Shown: positions 6,877 through 15,409 of the stretch, one piece after another
Layout: each line of letters opens with the position of its first letter
How positions within the stretch are numbered: position 1 is the stretch's first letter
Assembly: GCF_008364845.1 (NCBI RefSeq)
Contig: NZ_VTTP01000002.1
Location: 124,001 to 188,000, forward strand
Source: Actinotalea subterranea
GTDB lineage: Bacteria; Actinomycetota; Actinomycetes; Actinomycetales; Cellulomonadaceae
Direction: 5' to 3'
Length of the DNA stretch: 64,000 nucleotides
Translations under genes and position numbers: made by a program
Notes under the pieces: generated by a model
Seen by the model: the letters and a program-made list of their open reading frames with translations, nothing else
The model's database searches: none
Told to the model about the DNA's origin: nothing

Positions 6877-9177
6877 ATGAAGTTCACCGACGGCTACTGG
6901 ATGGTCCGTGAGGGGATGCACCCCCTGCACCCGGCCGAGGCCTACGACATCTGGTCGGCCGACGACGCGATGACCGTCTACGCGCCCACGTCCCGCATCA
7001 CGAAGCGCGGGGACACCCTCAACCGCCCCGTCATCACCGTGACCTACAGCTCGCCGATGCCGGACGTGATCCGGGTGCGCATCGAGCACCACCAGGGTGG
7101 GCTGGACGCCGGGCCGTCGTTCGAGCTGCTGGGTGAGGACCGGGTACCGGTCGAGATCGCGCTCGAGGACGCGCGCGGCGTCCTCACCTCGGGTGGACTC
7201 TCGGTCCACGTCCACCGTGGGCCGGCGTGGCGCGTGGACTTCGTGGCCGACGGGCGGGTCCTGACGTCGAGCCTGCACAAGGGCATCGGCGTCGTGGACG
7301 CGGACGACGGCACGCACTACGTGCACGAGCAGCTGAGCCTCGGCGTCGGCGAGCTGGTGTACGGCCTCGGCGAGCGGTTCGGCGCGTTCGTCAAGAACGG
7401 GCAGAGCGTCGACGTGTGGAACGCCGACGGCGGCACGTCGAGCGAGCAGGCCTACAAGAACGTGCCCTTCTACCTGACGACGGGCGGCTACGGCGTCTTC
7501 GTGAACCAGCCCGAGCTGGTGTCGTTCGAGGTGGGCTCCGAGCTCACGTCACGCACGCAGTTCAGCGTCGAGGGGCAGTCGCTCGAGTACTTCGTGATCC
7601 ACGGGCCCGACCCGAAGGAGATCCTGCGCCGGTACACGGCCCTGACGGGACGTCCGGCGCGCGTGCCGCGCTGGTCGCACGGGCTGTGGATGTCCACGTC
7701 GTTCACGACCGACTACGACGAGAAGACGGTCAACGACTTCGTGCAGGGGATGGAGGACCGCGAGGTCCCCCTGAGCGTCGTGCACTTCGACTGCTTCTGG
7801 ATGCGTGAGCTCAACTGGGTCGACTTCGAGTGGGACCCCCGCACGTTCCCCGACCCCGACGGCATGCTCGAGCGCCTCAAGGAGCGCGGGCTGCGGGTGT
7901 GCGTGTGGATCAACCCCTACGTGGCGCAGCGCTCGCCGCTGTTCGCCGAGGGCGCCGAGCGCGGCTACCTCGTCAAGCGCGCCGACGGGTCCGTGTGGCA
8001 GTGGGACCGCTGGCAGGCGGGGATGGGCCTCGTGGACTTCACGAACCCCGAGGCCACCGCCTGGTTCACGGGCCACCTGGACCGCCTGCTCGGCATGGGC
8101 GTCGACGCGTTCAAGACCGACTTCGGGGAGCGCATCCCCACCGACGTCGTCTGGCACGACGGGTCCGACCCGGCGCGCATGCACAACTACTACGCGTACC
8201 TCTACAACAAGGCCGTCTTCGACCTGCTCGTCGAGCGGCGCGGCGAGGGGGAAGCGGTCGTGTTCGCGCGGTCGGCGACGGCGGGCGGTCAGCAGTTCCC
8301 GGTGCACTGGGGAGGCGACTGCTGGTCCACGTACGAGGCGATGGCGGAGTCGCTGCGCGGCGGGCTCTCGCTGTCCATGTCCGGGTTCGGCTACTGGAGC
8401 CACGACATCGGCGGGTTCGAGGGCACGCCCGACCCGACCGTGTTCAAGCGGTGGACGGCGTTCGGGCTCCTGTCCTCCCACTCGCGGCTCCACGGGTCGG
8501 ACTCGTACCGCGTGCCGTGGGCGTTCGACACCGAGGCCGTGGACCTCATGCGCAAGTTCACGCGTCTGAAGCTCGCGCTCATGCCGTACCTGGCGCGCGT
8601 CGCCGACGAGGCGCACACGGACGGGCTGCCGATGATGCGGCCGATGGTGCTCGAGTTCCCGGGGGACCGGGGCGCCGCGACCGTCGACACGCAGTACATG
8701 CTCGGCGACGCGCTCCTCGTCGCACCCGTGTTCTCGCCCGACGGGACGGCGGAGTACTACGTGCCCGAGGGCACCTGGACGCACCTGGAGACGGGCGCCC
8801 AGGTCACCGGGCCGCGGTGGGTCCGCGAGCAGCACGCCGTCGACTCGCTGCCGCTCATGGTGCGCCCCGGGAGCGTCGTGCCGATGGGCGCGCGCGACGA
8901 CGTGCCGGACTACGACTACGCCGACGGGGTGCTGCTCCGGGTGGTCGAGCCCGCGGACGGCACCTCGACGGACGTCCTCGTCCCGCGCGGCGGGGACAGC
9001 GCGGGGGAGCCGCCTGCCCGCTTCACGGTGCGACGGTCCGGCGGGTCCGTCGAGGTCGTCGCCGACGGCGCCCCCGGTCGCTGGGGCGTCGCGGTCGTCG
9101 CCGACGGTGCGCCGTGGCCCGTGGTCTGGGTCGGGGACGGCGCGCGGTCGGTCACGGCGCTGCCCGACCTGCCCTGA
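6877..9177 (+). CDS. yicI: Alpha-xylosidase, GH31 (YicI type)
   Basis: Cytoplasmic retaining glycosidase that releases alpha-linked xylose from isoprimeverose or xyloglucan oligosaccharides. At 766 aa it is close to E. coli YicI (772). The nucleophile block KTDFGERIPTD carries D415, and HWGGDCWSTYEAM carries the acid/base D481. Both are offset by one from the residues I recall for YicI (D416 and D482). The N-terminal beta-sandwich, the (beta/alpha)8 barrel entry PRWSHGLWMSTSFTTDYDE and the C-terminal beta domains are all present. No signal peptide is seen, which fits intracellular action on a sugar imported by the adjacent transporter. YicI similarity runs through the catalytic region, so alpha-xylosidase is preferred over alpha-glucosidase. 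Confidence 0.92.
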   Translation: MKFTDGYWMVREGMHPLHPAEAYDIWSADDAMTVYAPTSRITKRGDTLNRPVITVTYSSPMPDVIRVRIEHHQGGLDAGPSFELLGEDRVPVEIALEDARGVLTSGGLSVHVHRGPAWRVDFVADGRVLTSSLHKGIGVVDADDGTHYVHEQLSLGVGELVYGLGERFGAFVKNGQSVDVWNADGGTSSEQAYKNVPFYLTTGGYGVFVNQPELVSFEVGSELTSRTQFSVEGQSLEYFVIHGPDPKEILRRYTALTGRPARVPRWSHGLWMSTSFTTDYDEKTVNDFVQGMEDREVPLSVVHFDCFWMRELNWVDFEWDPRTFPDPDGMLERLKERGLRVCVWINPYVAQRSPLFAEGAERGYLVKRADGSVWQWDRWQAGMGLVDFTNPEATAWFTGHLDRLLGMGVDAFKTDFGERIPTDVVWHDGSDPARMHNYYAYLYNKAVFDLLVERRGEGEAVVFARSATAGGQQFPVHWGGDCWSTYEAMAESLRGGLSLSMSGFGYWSHDIGGFEGTPDPTVFKRWTAFGLLSSHSRLHGSDSYRVPWAFDTEAVDLMRKFTRLKLALMPYLARVADEAHTDGLPMMRPMVLEFPGDRGAATVDTQYMLGDALLVAPVFSPDGTAEYYVPEGTWTHLETGAQVTGPRWVREQHAVDSLPLMVRPGSVVPMGARDDVPDYDYADGVLLRVVEPADGTSTDVLVPRGGDSAGEPPARFTVRRSGGSVEVVADGAPGRWGVAVVADGAPWPVVWVGDGARSVTALPDLP

Positions 9178-9215
9178 CGGGCGGGACGTGCCCGCGGTCC
9201 TGACCTGCCGGGTGC

Positions 9216-10334
9216 CTAGGCCGGGGTGCGCCGCGGCGGCGCCGTCGTCTCCCTGACCGTGACGTGCGGCGGGAAGAGGTGCGGCGCCACCGTGGCGCGC
9301 GTGGGCCCGGTGCCCGTCGGGCTCCCGGTCGGGTCGGTGCCTTCGACGGGTGCGGCGGCGGCCGTCGCAGGAGCGGCGGCCCCACCCGGGCGTGGGGGCG
9401 GCGTCGGGGTCAGCAGGTCCATGACGAGGTCGACCGCCGCTCCGCCGATCTCCTGCGCGGGGATGTCGATGGCGGTGAGCGCGATGGACTGGCTCAGGGC
9501 CACCTCCGCGGGGCAGACGGCGACGAGCGAGACGTCGTCCGGCACGCGCCGGCCCTCGCGTCGCAGGGTGCTGAGCACCGTGGGCAGCGCCGACTCGTTG
9601 TGCACGACCACGCCTGTCAGGTCGGGCATCGCCTCGAGCACGGCGAGCGTCGCGGCGCGCGCCCCCACGGCCGTGCCCTCGCAGGGCTGGACGAGCACCT
9701 CGAGGCCGGCGGCCTCGGCCTGCGCGCGGTAGCCCCGCAGCATGCGCTCGGCGTACGAGGTGTGCCGCTCGAGGACGGACGGCGGGGGACCGATCAGCGC
9801 GACCCGGCGGTGCCCGAGGTCGGTGAGGTGCCGCAGCGCGAGGCGGCCCACCTCCTCGAAGTCGAGGTCGACGCACGTGAGACCTCGCTCGTCGCCCGGG
9901 AGCCCGATGAGCACGGCGGGCTGCTTGAGCCCGCGCAGGGCCGGCAGCCGCTCGTCGTCGGCCTCGACGTCCATGACGATGACCGCGTCGACCATCGAGC
10001 CGTGCGAGACGCGCTCGATGCCCGCCATGTCGTCCTGGGTGAGCAGCAGCACGTCGTGGTCGAACTCGCGTGCGCGGCGCACCACGCCGGTGACGAACTG
10101 CATGATGACGTTGACGTCCACGCCCGCCCGCAGCGGTGCCATGAGCGCGATCACGCTCGTCCGGGCCGAGGCGAGGGCCCGGGCACCCGCGTGCGGACGG
10201 AAGCCGAGGTCCGCGATGGCCTGGCGGACGCGCTCCTGCGTGGGCCCGGAGATCGTGCGCTTGCCGGAGAGCACGTACGACACCGTGGACGCCGAGACGC
10301 CTGCGGCCCGGGCGACGTCGTCGATCGTCGGCAT
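9216..10334 (-). CDS. LacI-family regulator divergent from GH1 beta-glucosidase
   Basis: Repressor of 372 aa starting at ATG 10334 with AAGGAG placed about 5 nt upstream. The N-terminal helix-turn-helix is MPTIDDVARAAGVSASTVSYVLSG; its recognition helix is nearly the same as in the LacI protein at 2225. The ligand domain runs to about residue 310. An unusual Pro/Ala/Thr-rich stretch (about residues 311-360, starting LTPTPPPRPGGAAAPATA) is spliced in before the last beta-strand-like segment. The upstream palindrome at 10372-10385 is a likely autoregulatory operator. The gene converges on the alpha-xylosidase gene. Probable targets are itself and the divergent beta-glucosidase; the effector is unknown. 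Confidence 0.9.
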   Translation of the reverse strand: MPTIDDVARAAGVSASTVSYVLSGKRTISGPTQERVRQAIADLGFRPHAGARALASARTSVIALMAPLRAGVDVNVIMQFVTGVVRRAREFDHDVLLLTQDDMAGIERVSHGSMVDAVIVMDVEADDERLPALRGLKQPAVLIGLPGDERGLTCVDLDFEEVGRLALRHLTDLGHRRVALIGPPPSVLERHTSYAERMLRGYRAQAEAAGLEVLVQPCEGTAVGARAATLAVLEAMPDLTGVVVHNESALPTVLSTLRREGRRVPDDVSLVAVCPAEVALSQSIALTAIDIPAQEIGGAAVDLVMDLLTPTPPPRPGGAAAPATAAAAPVEGTDPTGSPTGTGPTRATVAPHLFPPHVTVRETTAPPRRTPA

Positions 10335-10371
10335 GGGGCTCCTTCCCTGAGCTGGCTCCATGGTCGTCCCT

Positions 10372-10385
10372 GCGGACCGGTCCGC
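10372..10385. promoter_or_regulatory. Palindromic operator upstream of second lacI
   Basis: GCGGACCGGTCCGC is a perfect 14-bp palindrome with a central CG, 37 bp upstream of the minus-strand lacI start and in its expected -35/spacer area. It looks like a LacI-family autoregulatory site, but its half-site differs from the operators of locus 1. Confidence 0.5.
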
Positions 10386-10506
10386 GTGCGAGGCGCGCGC
10401 GGTCGCGGGGCACCCGGACGCCGGACGGGTGAACGCGCGGCGGCCTCCTCGACGGCGCCCGCCCGCCCTGCGATGGCCACGCTCCCAGCACCTGGGACGC
10501 GGAGGC

Positions 10507-10518
10507 CGAATCGGTTCG
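10507..10518. promoter_or_regulatory. Imperfect LacI-like operator before the GH1 gene
   Basis: CGAATCGGTTCG differs from the locus-1 operator core CGAAGCGCTTCG at only two of twelve positions. It lies just upstream of the putative GH1 -10 element. It may let the locus-1 repressor also control the beta-glucosidase; this is inference from sequence likeness. Confidence 0.35.
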
Positions 10519-10525
10519 ACCACGG

Positions 10526-10531
10526 CATGAT
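10526..10531 (+). promoter_or_regulatory. Candidate -10 element (CATGAT) for leaderless GH1 gene
   Basis: CATGAT ends 8 nt before ATG 10540 and no ribosome-binding site is present. The same hexamer precedes ligA at 43352-43357. Position-based inference. Confidence 0.35.
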
Positions 10532-10539
10532 GTCGGCCC

Positions 10540-11982
10540 ATGACGACGTCACCGACAGGCCGCCGCTTCCCCGCCGAGTTCGAGTGGGGCGCGGCCACCG
10601 CGAGCTACCAGATCGAGGGTGCCGCTGACGAGGGCGGCCGTGGTCCGTCCATCTGGGACACCTTCTCCGCGACACCGGGCAAGGTCGTCGACGGCCACTC
10701 CGGCAAGGTCGCCGCCGACCACTACCACCGCACCGCGCAGGACGTCGCGATGATGAAGGACCTGGGGCTGCACGCGTACCGGTTCTCGCTCGCGTGGCCG
10801 CGGATCCAGCCGACCGGCTCGGGCGCCTTCAACCCCGAGGGCCTCGACTTCTACTCGAGGCTCATCGACGACCTCCTCGCGGCCGGGATCGACCCCGTCG
10901 TCACCATGTACCACTGGGACCTCCCGCAGGCGCTCGAGGACGCGGGCGGCTGGCCGGTGCGTGACACGGCCCTGCGCTTCGCCGACTACGCGCGCAAGGT
11001 CGTCGAGACCTACGCCGACCGCGTGACCGTGTGGACGACGCTCAACGAGCCCTGGTGCTCGGCGTACCTGGGGTACGGCTCAGGCGTCCACGCGCCGGGG
11101 CGCACGGACGGCGCCGAGGCGCTCGCGGCGGTGCACCACCTGAACCTCGCGCACGGTCTCGCCGGCAGGGCGGTCCGTGAGGCTCTGGGCGACGCGTCGA
11201 CGCTGTCCCTGACCCTCAACCTGCACGTCGCACGCCCGGACGACCCGGAGTCGCCGGCCGACCTCAACGCCGTGCGCAAGATCGACGCGCTCGCCAACCG
11301 CGCCTTCCTCAACCCGGTGCTCGACGGCTACTACCCGGCCGACCTGCTCGAGGACACAGCCGCGGTGACCGACTGGTCCTTCGTCGAGGACGGCGACCTC
11401 GAGATCACGCACACCGGGCTCGACGTCCTCGGCGTGAACTACTACGCGACGCAGCGCGTGCGCACGTTCACGTTCGACCACGAGCGTGCGATGGCCGACG
11501 GCCACGGCGCCTCGGCCGCGTCGCCCTGGATCGCGGCGGACGACGTCGAGTTCCTCGCGCAGCCCGGCCCGACGACCGCGATGGGCTGGAACATCGACCC
11601 GTCCGGGATGACCGAGCTGCTCGTCGGCCTCTCGCGGACGTACCCCGGCCTCCCGCTCATGATCACCGAGAACGGTGCGGCGTTCGCCGACACGGTCACG
11701 CCCGACGGGCGTGTGCACGACGAGGAGCGCGTGCGGTACCTGCACGACCACGTCGAGGCCGTCGGCGCCGCGATGGACGCCGGTGCCGACGTGCGCGGGT
11801 ACTTCGTGTGGTCCCTCATGGACAACTTCGAGTGGGCCTACGGCTACCACCGCCGGTTCGGCATCGTCCGGATCGACTACGACACCCTCGAGCGCACGTG
11901 GAAGGACTCGGCGTACTGGTACCGCGAGCTCCTGCGCACCAGCACCGTGCCGCCCGTCGAGGGCGCGTCCGAGCTGGCCTGA
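10540..11982 (+). CDS. bgl: Beta-glucosidase, GH1
   Basis: Cytoplasmic retaining beta-glycosidase of 480 aa, the normal length for bacterial GH1. The N-terminal signature [19 protein letters not shown] is intact. The acid/base glutamate is E170 in TLNEPW, and the nucleophile is E377 in ITENGAAF. The C-terminal [20 protein letters not shown] motif is also intact. No signal peptide is present, so it acts on imported cello-oligosaccharides or on glucosides left after alpha-xylosidase action. It is divergent from a lacI gene (9216-10334) and separated from it by 205 bp containing two candidate operators. The exact aglycone preference cannot be read from the sequence. Confidence 0.94.
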   Translation: MTTSPTGRRFPAEFEWGAATASYQIEGAADEGGRGPSIWDTFSATPGKVVDGHSGKVAADHYHRTAQDVAMMKDLGLHAYRFSLAWPRIQPTGSGAFNPEGLDFYSRLIDDLLAAGIDPVVTMYHWDLPQALEDAGGWPVRDTALRFADYARKVVETYADRVTVWTTLNEPWCSAYLGYGSGVHAPGRTDGAEALAAVHHLNLAHGLAGRAVREALGDASTLSLTLNLHVARPDDPESPADLNAVRKIDALANRAFLNPVLDGYYPADLLEDTAAVTDWSFVEDGDLEITHTGLDVLGVNYYATQRVRTFTFDHERAMADGHGASAASPWIAADDVEFLAQPGPTTAMGWNIDPSGMTELLVGLSRTYPGLPLMITENGAAFADTVTPDGRVHDEERVRYLHDHVEAVGAAMDAGADVRGYFVWSLMDNFEWAYGYHRRFGIVRIDYDTLERTWKDSAYWYRELLRTSTVPPVEGASELA

Positions 11983-12075
11983 CCCCGTGCCGGGGCCGGC
12001 CGGCGCTGGTCGGCCCAGCCGGGTCCAGCCCGGCCGGGGCGGGCCGGGGGCCCGCGTCTGCGAGAGGATGGAGCC

Positions 12076-12375
12076 ATGCCGTCCGGACGTAGGTCGAGCC
12101 GGCGCCCCTGGGCGCAGGCGCACCCCGAGCTCGACGCCGAGCGTGCGCGCGGCGGACGCCGGTCCGAGTCGGCGGGCGACGGCGAGTGGACCGTGCAGAC
12201 CGTGCGCAGCGCGGACAAGGTCTACACGTGCCCGGGGTGCCGTCAGGACGTGACGCCCGGCACCACGCACGTCGTCGCGTGGGCCACCGACGACCTCCTC
12301 GGCGCCGAGGCGGGCCTCGCCGGACGCCGGCACTGGCACTCGTCGTGCTGGGCGCACCGCGGCCGGCGGCGATGA
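12076..12375 (+). CDS. Small conserved actinobacterial protein with Cys/His metal-site pattern
   Basis: Protein of 99 aa with a basic N-terminus. The core runs VYTCPGCRQDVTPGTTHVVAW and then RRHWHSSCWAHR. The CxxC pair, the histidines and the final HxxC suggest a small zinc ribbon, but no metal binding is proven. I recognise it as a family seen in actinobacteria without assigned function. Its stop overlaps the start of the following HAD-phosphatase gene (ATGA at 12372-12375), so the two are translationally coupled. A purine-rich GAGAGGATGGAG stretch precedes ATG 12076. Confidence 0.7.
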   Translation: MPSGRRSSRRPWAQAHPELDAERARGGRRSESAGDGEWTVQTVRSADKVYTCPGCRQDVTPGTTHVVAWATDDLLGAEAGLAGRRHWHSSCWAHRGRRR

Positions 12376-13190
12376 CCGTGGGCCGACGCCTGGTCGCGAC
12401 CGACCTCGACGGGACCCTGCTACGGGGTGACGGGTCGATCTCGCCCCGCACGGCCCGGGCGCTGCGGGCGGCGCACGAGGCGGACATCGACGTCGTCTTC
12501 GTCACGGCCCGTCCGCCGCGCTGGATCGACGCCGTCGCGCACGCGGTCGCCGGCCACGGGGTGGTGATCTGCCTCAACGGCGCACTGGTCTACGAGCCCG
12601 GCACCGGGACCGTCCTCCAGGCGGACCTGATGCCCGACCCGCTCGTCGCGACCCTCGCCACCGACCTGCGCCGCGCGTTCCGCGGTGTGGCGCTCGCAGC
12701 CGAACGCCCGACGGGCTTCGCTGCTGAGAGCGGCTTCACGTCGTCCCACCCTGTGCCGGACGGGTCGCCCGTCGCGCCGCGCATCGAGGACGTCCTGGAC
12801 GGGCGCACGGGCAAGCTCCTGGCGCGGTGCGCCGCGGTGCAGGACGAGGCGTTCGTCGCTGCGGTCGCCGAGACGCTCGGCGACCGCGCCGTGGTCGCGG
12901 ACTCGGGAGCCGCGGGGCTCGCGGAGATCTCCGCGCCCGGCGTGACCAAGGGGATGGCGCTCGCGCGCTGGGCCGCGGCACGCGGGGTCGCTGCGCAGGA
13001 CGTGTGGGCGTTCGGCGACATGCCCAACGACCTCCCGATGCTCGCATGGGCGGGCCGGGCGGTCGCGGTGGCCAACGCGCACGAGTCCGTGCTGGCGGCC
13101 GTGGACGAGATCTGCCCGAGCAACGAGGACGACGGCGTGGCGCACGTCCTCGAGGGCCTCGTGCGGGCGGCGCCGCCCGGCCGTCGATAG
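12372..13190 (+). CDS. HAD-superfamily phosphatase, Cof/subfamily IIB
   Basis: Predicted sugar-phosphate phosphatase of 272 aa. Motif I is TDLDGTLL, with the nucleophile aspartate in the DxDGT pattern. The substrate cap follows motif I. Motif III is a lysine in TKGMALARWA, and motif IV is FGDMPNDLPML. Absence of membrane or signal segments places it in the cytosol. It begins inside the stop codon of the small zinc-ribbon-like gene. Cof-type enzymes are promiscuous toward sugar phosphates and flavin precursors, so no substrate is assigned. Confidence 0.88.
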   Translation: MTVGRRLVATDLDGTLLRGDGSISPRTARALRAAHEADIDVVFVTARPPRWIDAVAHAVAGHGVVICLNGALVYEPGTGTVLQADLMPDPLVATLATDLRRAFRGVALAAERPTGFAAESGFTSSHPVPDGSPVAPRIEDVLDGRTGKLLARCAAVQDEAFVAAVAETLGDRAVVADSGAAGLAEISAPGVTKGMALARWAAARGVAAQDVWAFGDMPNDLPMLAWAGRAVAVANAHESVLAAVDEICPSNEDDGVAHVLEGLVRAAPPGRR

Positions 13191-13193
13191 GCT
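13188..13193 (+). promoter_or_regulatory. Candidate -10 element (TAGGCT) for alpha/beta-hydrolase gene
   Basis: TAGGCT overlaps the HAD gene's stop and lies 8 nt before ATG 13202, or 5 nt before the in-frame GTG 13199. No ribosome-binding site is present, so leaderless start is suggested. Confidence 0.35.
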
Positions 13194-13201
13194 CTGGGGT
13201 G

Positions 13202-14026
13202 ATGAGCACCGAGAGCGCCGCCCCCAGCTCCAGCACCCCCGACGGACCCGTCGGCCCTGACGGGACCGACGAGGGCGGGACCGAGATCCGGGCCCTGACC
13301 GTCCTGCCCGCTCGCCGCGAGGACATCGAGCTCCGCACCGCGGACGGCCTCACCCTCGTGGGTGAGCTCGCGGTCCCCGCCGACCGGCCGCCCCTCGCGA
13401 CGCTCGTCACGCTCCACCCGCTGCCGACCCACGGCGGGTTCATGGACTCGCACGTGCTGCGCAAGGCCGCCTGGCGGCTGCCCGCGCTCGCGGACCTCGC
13501 GGTCCTGCGGTTCAACACCCGCGGCACCTCGAGCCCCCGGGGACGCAGCGAGGGCGAGTTCGACGGGGGAGCGGGCGAGCACTACGACGTCGTCGCGGCG
13601 ATCGAGTACGCCGAGTTCCACGACCTGCCGCGCCGCTGGCTCGTCGGCTGGTCCTTCGGCACCGAGCTGGCCCTGATGCACGGCGCCGACCCCTCGGTCG
13701 AGGGCGCCATCCTCCTGTCGCCACCCCTGCACCGGGCCGGCCCCGAGGACCTCGCCGCGTGGGACGCCTTCGGCAAGCCGCTCGTCGTCCTCGTCCCGGA
13801 GCTCGACGACTACCTGCGCCCGGACGAGGCGCGCGAGCGCTTCGCGGCGGTGCGCCAGGCCGAGGTCATCGGCGTCGAGGGCGCCAAGCACCTGTGGGTC
13901 GGCGAGGCAGCGGTGCGCCGCGTGCTCGACGAGATCGTCGCGCACGTCCTGCCCGGCCACCCGCCCCTGCCCACGCGGTGGTCCGGCGCGGCGGAGACCG
14001 CGACGGCCGACGACGAGACGCGCTGA
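13202..14026 (+). CDS. Alpha/beta-hydrolase, COG2945-like
   Basis: Predicted serine hydrolase of 274 aa. After an acidic, disordered N-terminus of about 30 residues it shows HPLPTHGGFMDSHVLRKAAW and LRFNTRGTSSPRG, which resemble the COG2945 family. The nucleophile elbow GWSFGTEL has Ser151. The likely acid lies in PELDDYLRP, and the histidine in GAKHLWVG. The physiological substrate is unknown. A GTG three bases upstream (13199) is an alternative start. The gene follows the HAD phosphatase by 11 bp. Confidence 0.82.
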   Translation: MSTESAAPSSSTPDGPVGPDGTDEGGTEIRALTVLPARREDIELRTADGLTLVGELAVPADRPPLATLVTLHPLPTHGGFMDSHVLRKAAWRLPALADLAVLRFNTRGTSSPRGRSEGEFDGGAGEHYDVVAAIEYAEFHDLPRRWLVGWSFGTELALMHGADPSVEGAILLSPPLHRAGPEDLAAWDAFGKPLVVLVPELDDYLRPDEARERFAAVRQAEVIGVEGAKHLWVGEAAVRRVLDEIVAHVLPGHPPLPTRWSGAAETATADDETR

Positions 14027-14099
14027 CGGCATCGCCACGGCGCACGAGGACAGCACGACGCACCGACGTACGAGCAGACGAGGACACGGAGGGTCTCTG

Positions 14100-14927
14100 A
14101 TGACGACCGACGGCATGCTGCAGCTCCACACCCTGCGACGGGGTGCGCCCGGCAGGCTGCCCCTCGTGCTGCTCCACGGGTTCCCGCTGGACCACCGGAT
14201 GTGGCTCGACGTGACGGACCTCCTCGCGGGGGACCCCACCGTCCTGGCGCCCGACCTGCCGGGCTTCGGGACGTCGCCCACGGGCCCTGACGTCGCCGAG
14301 GCCCTGGGCGCCGACACCGCCGTGCCGTCGGTCGACGTGATGGCCGACGGCGTCGCGTCAGCGCTGCGCGCGGCCGGTGTCGAGCGAGCCGTCGTGGCGG
14401 GCCTCTCGATGGGTGGCTACGTGGCGATGGCCCTCGTCGAGCGGCACCCGGGGCTCGTCGCGGGGCTCGGGCTCGTCGACACCAAGTCCACGGCCGACCC
14501 TGACGAGGCGCGGGCCAAGCGCCTGCAGGTCGCGGACACGGTCACCGCCGAGATGCGCGTCGACGCCGTCCTCGGGATGCGCACCTCGCTGCTCGGGGCG
14601 ACGAACCGCGTCACGCGGCCCGACCTCGCGGAGCGCATCGAGCGGTGGATCCGCGACCAGGGCCCGCACGCCGTGGCCTGGGCCCAGCGAGCCATGGCCG
14701 CGCGCCCGGACCGGACGGCCGTCCTCGCGGGCTTCACCGGGCCCGCGGTCGTCGTGGTGGGTGGCGAGGACGAGCTCGCGCCCGTCCCGGCCGCGCAGCA
14801 CATGGCCGACGCGCTGCCCGACGCCGAGCTCGTCGTGGTGCCCGCGGCCGGCCACATGACGAGCAACGAGAGCCCCGAGCCCGTCGCGGCAGCGCTCCAG
14901 GGGCTCCTGCGCCGCGCCGGGGACTGA
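14100..14927 (+). CDS. Alpha/beta-hydrolase
   Basis: Hydrolase of 275 aa with the typical fold order. The oxyanion-hole motif LLHGFPLDHRMW is followed by PDLPGFGTSP, the nucleophile elbow GLSMGGY (Ser103), a helical lid, and the C-terminal acid and histidine in GGEDELAPVPAAQHM and PAAGHMTSNESPE. This resembles esterase, haloperoxidase-like or 3-oxoadipate enol-lactonase-like members, but no pathway context supports a specific reaction. GGAGGG precedes ATG 14100 and supports the start. It is unrelated in motif detail to the preceding hydrolase, so the pair is not a simple tandem duplication. Confidence 0.85.
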   Translation: MTTDGMLQLHTLRRGAPGRLPLVLLHGFPLDHRMWLDVTDLLAGDPTVLAPDLPGFGTSPTGPDVAEALGADTAVPSVDVMADGVASALRAAGVERAVVAGLSMGGYVAMALVERHPGLVAGLGLVDTKSTADPDEARAKRLQVADTVTAEMRVDAVLGMRTSLLGATNRVTRPDLAERIERWIRDQGPHAVAWAQRAMAARPDRTAVLAGFTGPAVVVVGGEDELAPVPAAQHMADALPDAELVVVPAAGHMTSNESPEPVAAALQGLLRRAGD

Positions 14928-14950
14928 ACCTGACGTCGCTGACCTGACGT

Positions 14951-14979
14951 CGCCTGACGCCAGGCACGGGCTTCAGGCG
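14951..14979. terminator. Hairpin between convergent genes
   Basis: CGCCTGA and TCAGGCG pair over 7 bp around a 15-nt loop. A smaller alternative stem (GCCTG with CAGGC) nests within it. Short CCTGACGTCG direct repeats precede it. It sits exactly between the stops of converging genes, so a bidirectional terminator is plausible. Confidence 0.4.
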
Positions 14980-14980
14980 C

Positions 14981-15409
14981 TCAGGAGTCGGCGCGCTCCA
15001 GGACGAGTCGCAGCGCATCCACGAGGTCGATCGACTCGCCGTCCCGAGCGCCCTTGCCCAGCACGAGCGGGGGGTCGCTGGGCTCGACGGTCGCGCCCGT
15101 CAGCCGACCGCGCAGCGTAGGCGGGACCGAGAGGATGTAGAACTCGCCGTCCGTGCCGACGGCGACGCTCTCGTTGCGGCGCAGGTACCAGCCGGTCAGC
15201 GGCGTCCGGTAGCGCGCGCGGCCGTCGTAGGTCCGCGCGCGCAGCGGCACGGGTGCGAGCCCCTGCTCCTGCGCGTCGCGGATGAACTGCGCGAGCAGGG
15301 CACGGGCCTGCGCGGCCTCGCCCGACCGGCGGCGTTCGAGCGCGGCCGCGTGCGCGGTCGCCGCCTCGCTGCGGCGCTCGCGCCAGTCCTGGTCCGAGCC
15401 GTCAGGCAC
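14981..15409 (-). CDS. Conserved hypothetical protein coupled to DivIVA-like gene
   Basis: Unknown protein of 142 aa. The N-terminal half is charged and helical (DWRERRSEAATAHAAALERRRSGEAAQARALLAQF). The C-terminal half is beta-rich and looks like the conserved core: YRTPLTGWYLRRNESVAVGT, then EFYILSVPP and later LVLGKGARDGESIDLVDALRLVL. No signal, membrane segment or catalytic motif is visible. The start is GTG 15409, inside the end of the upstream coiled-coil gene (8-nt overlap). The two are therefore probably translated together and may act together. An earlier in-frame start would extend into a Pro/Arg-rich antisense-like stretch and is rejected. Confidence 0.7.
   Translation of the reverse strand: MPDGSDQDWRERRSEAATAHAAALERRRSGEAAQARALLAQFIRDAQEQGLAPVPLRARTYDGRARYRTPLTGWYLRRNESVAVGTDGEFYILSVPPTLRGRLTGATVEPSDPPLVLGKGARDGESIDLVDALRLVLERADS

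Noticed and set aside
10501-10531. GGTTCGACC-like stretch as a possible tRNA T-loop
   Set aside because: No acceptor, D or anticodon stems can be formed around it, and it reads better as an imperfect LacI operator plus -10 element.
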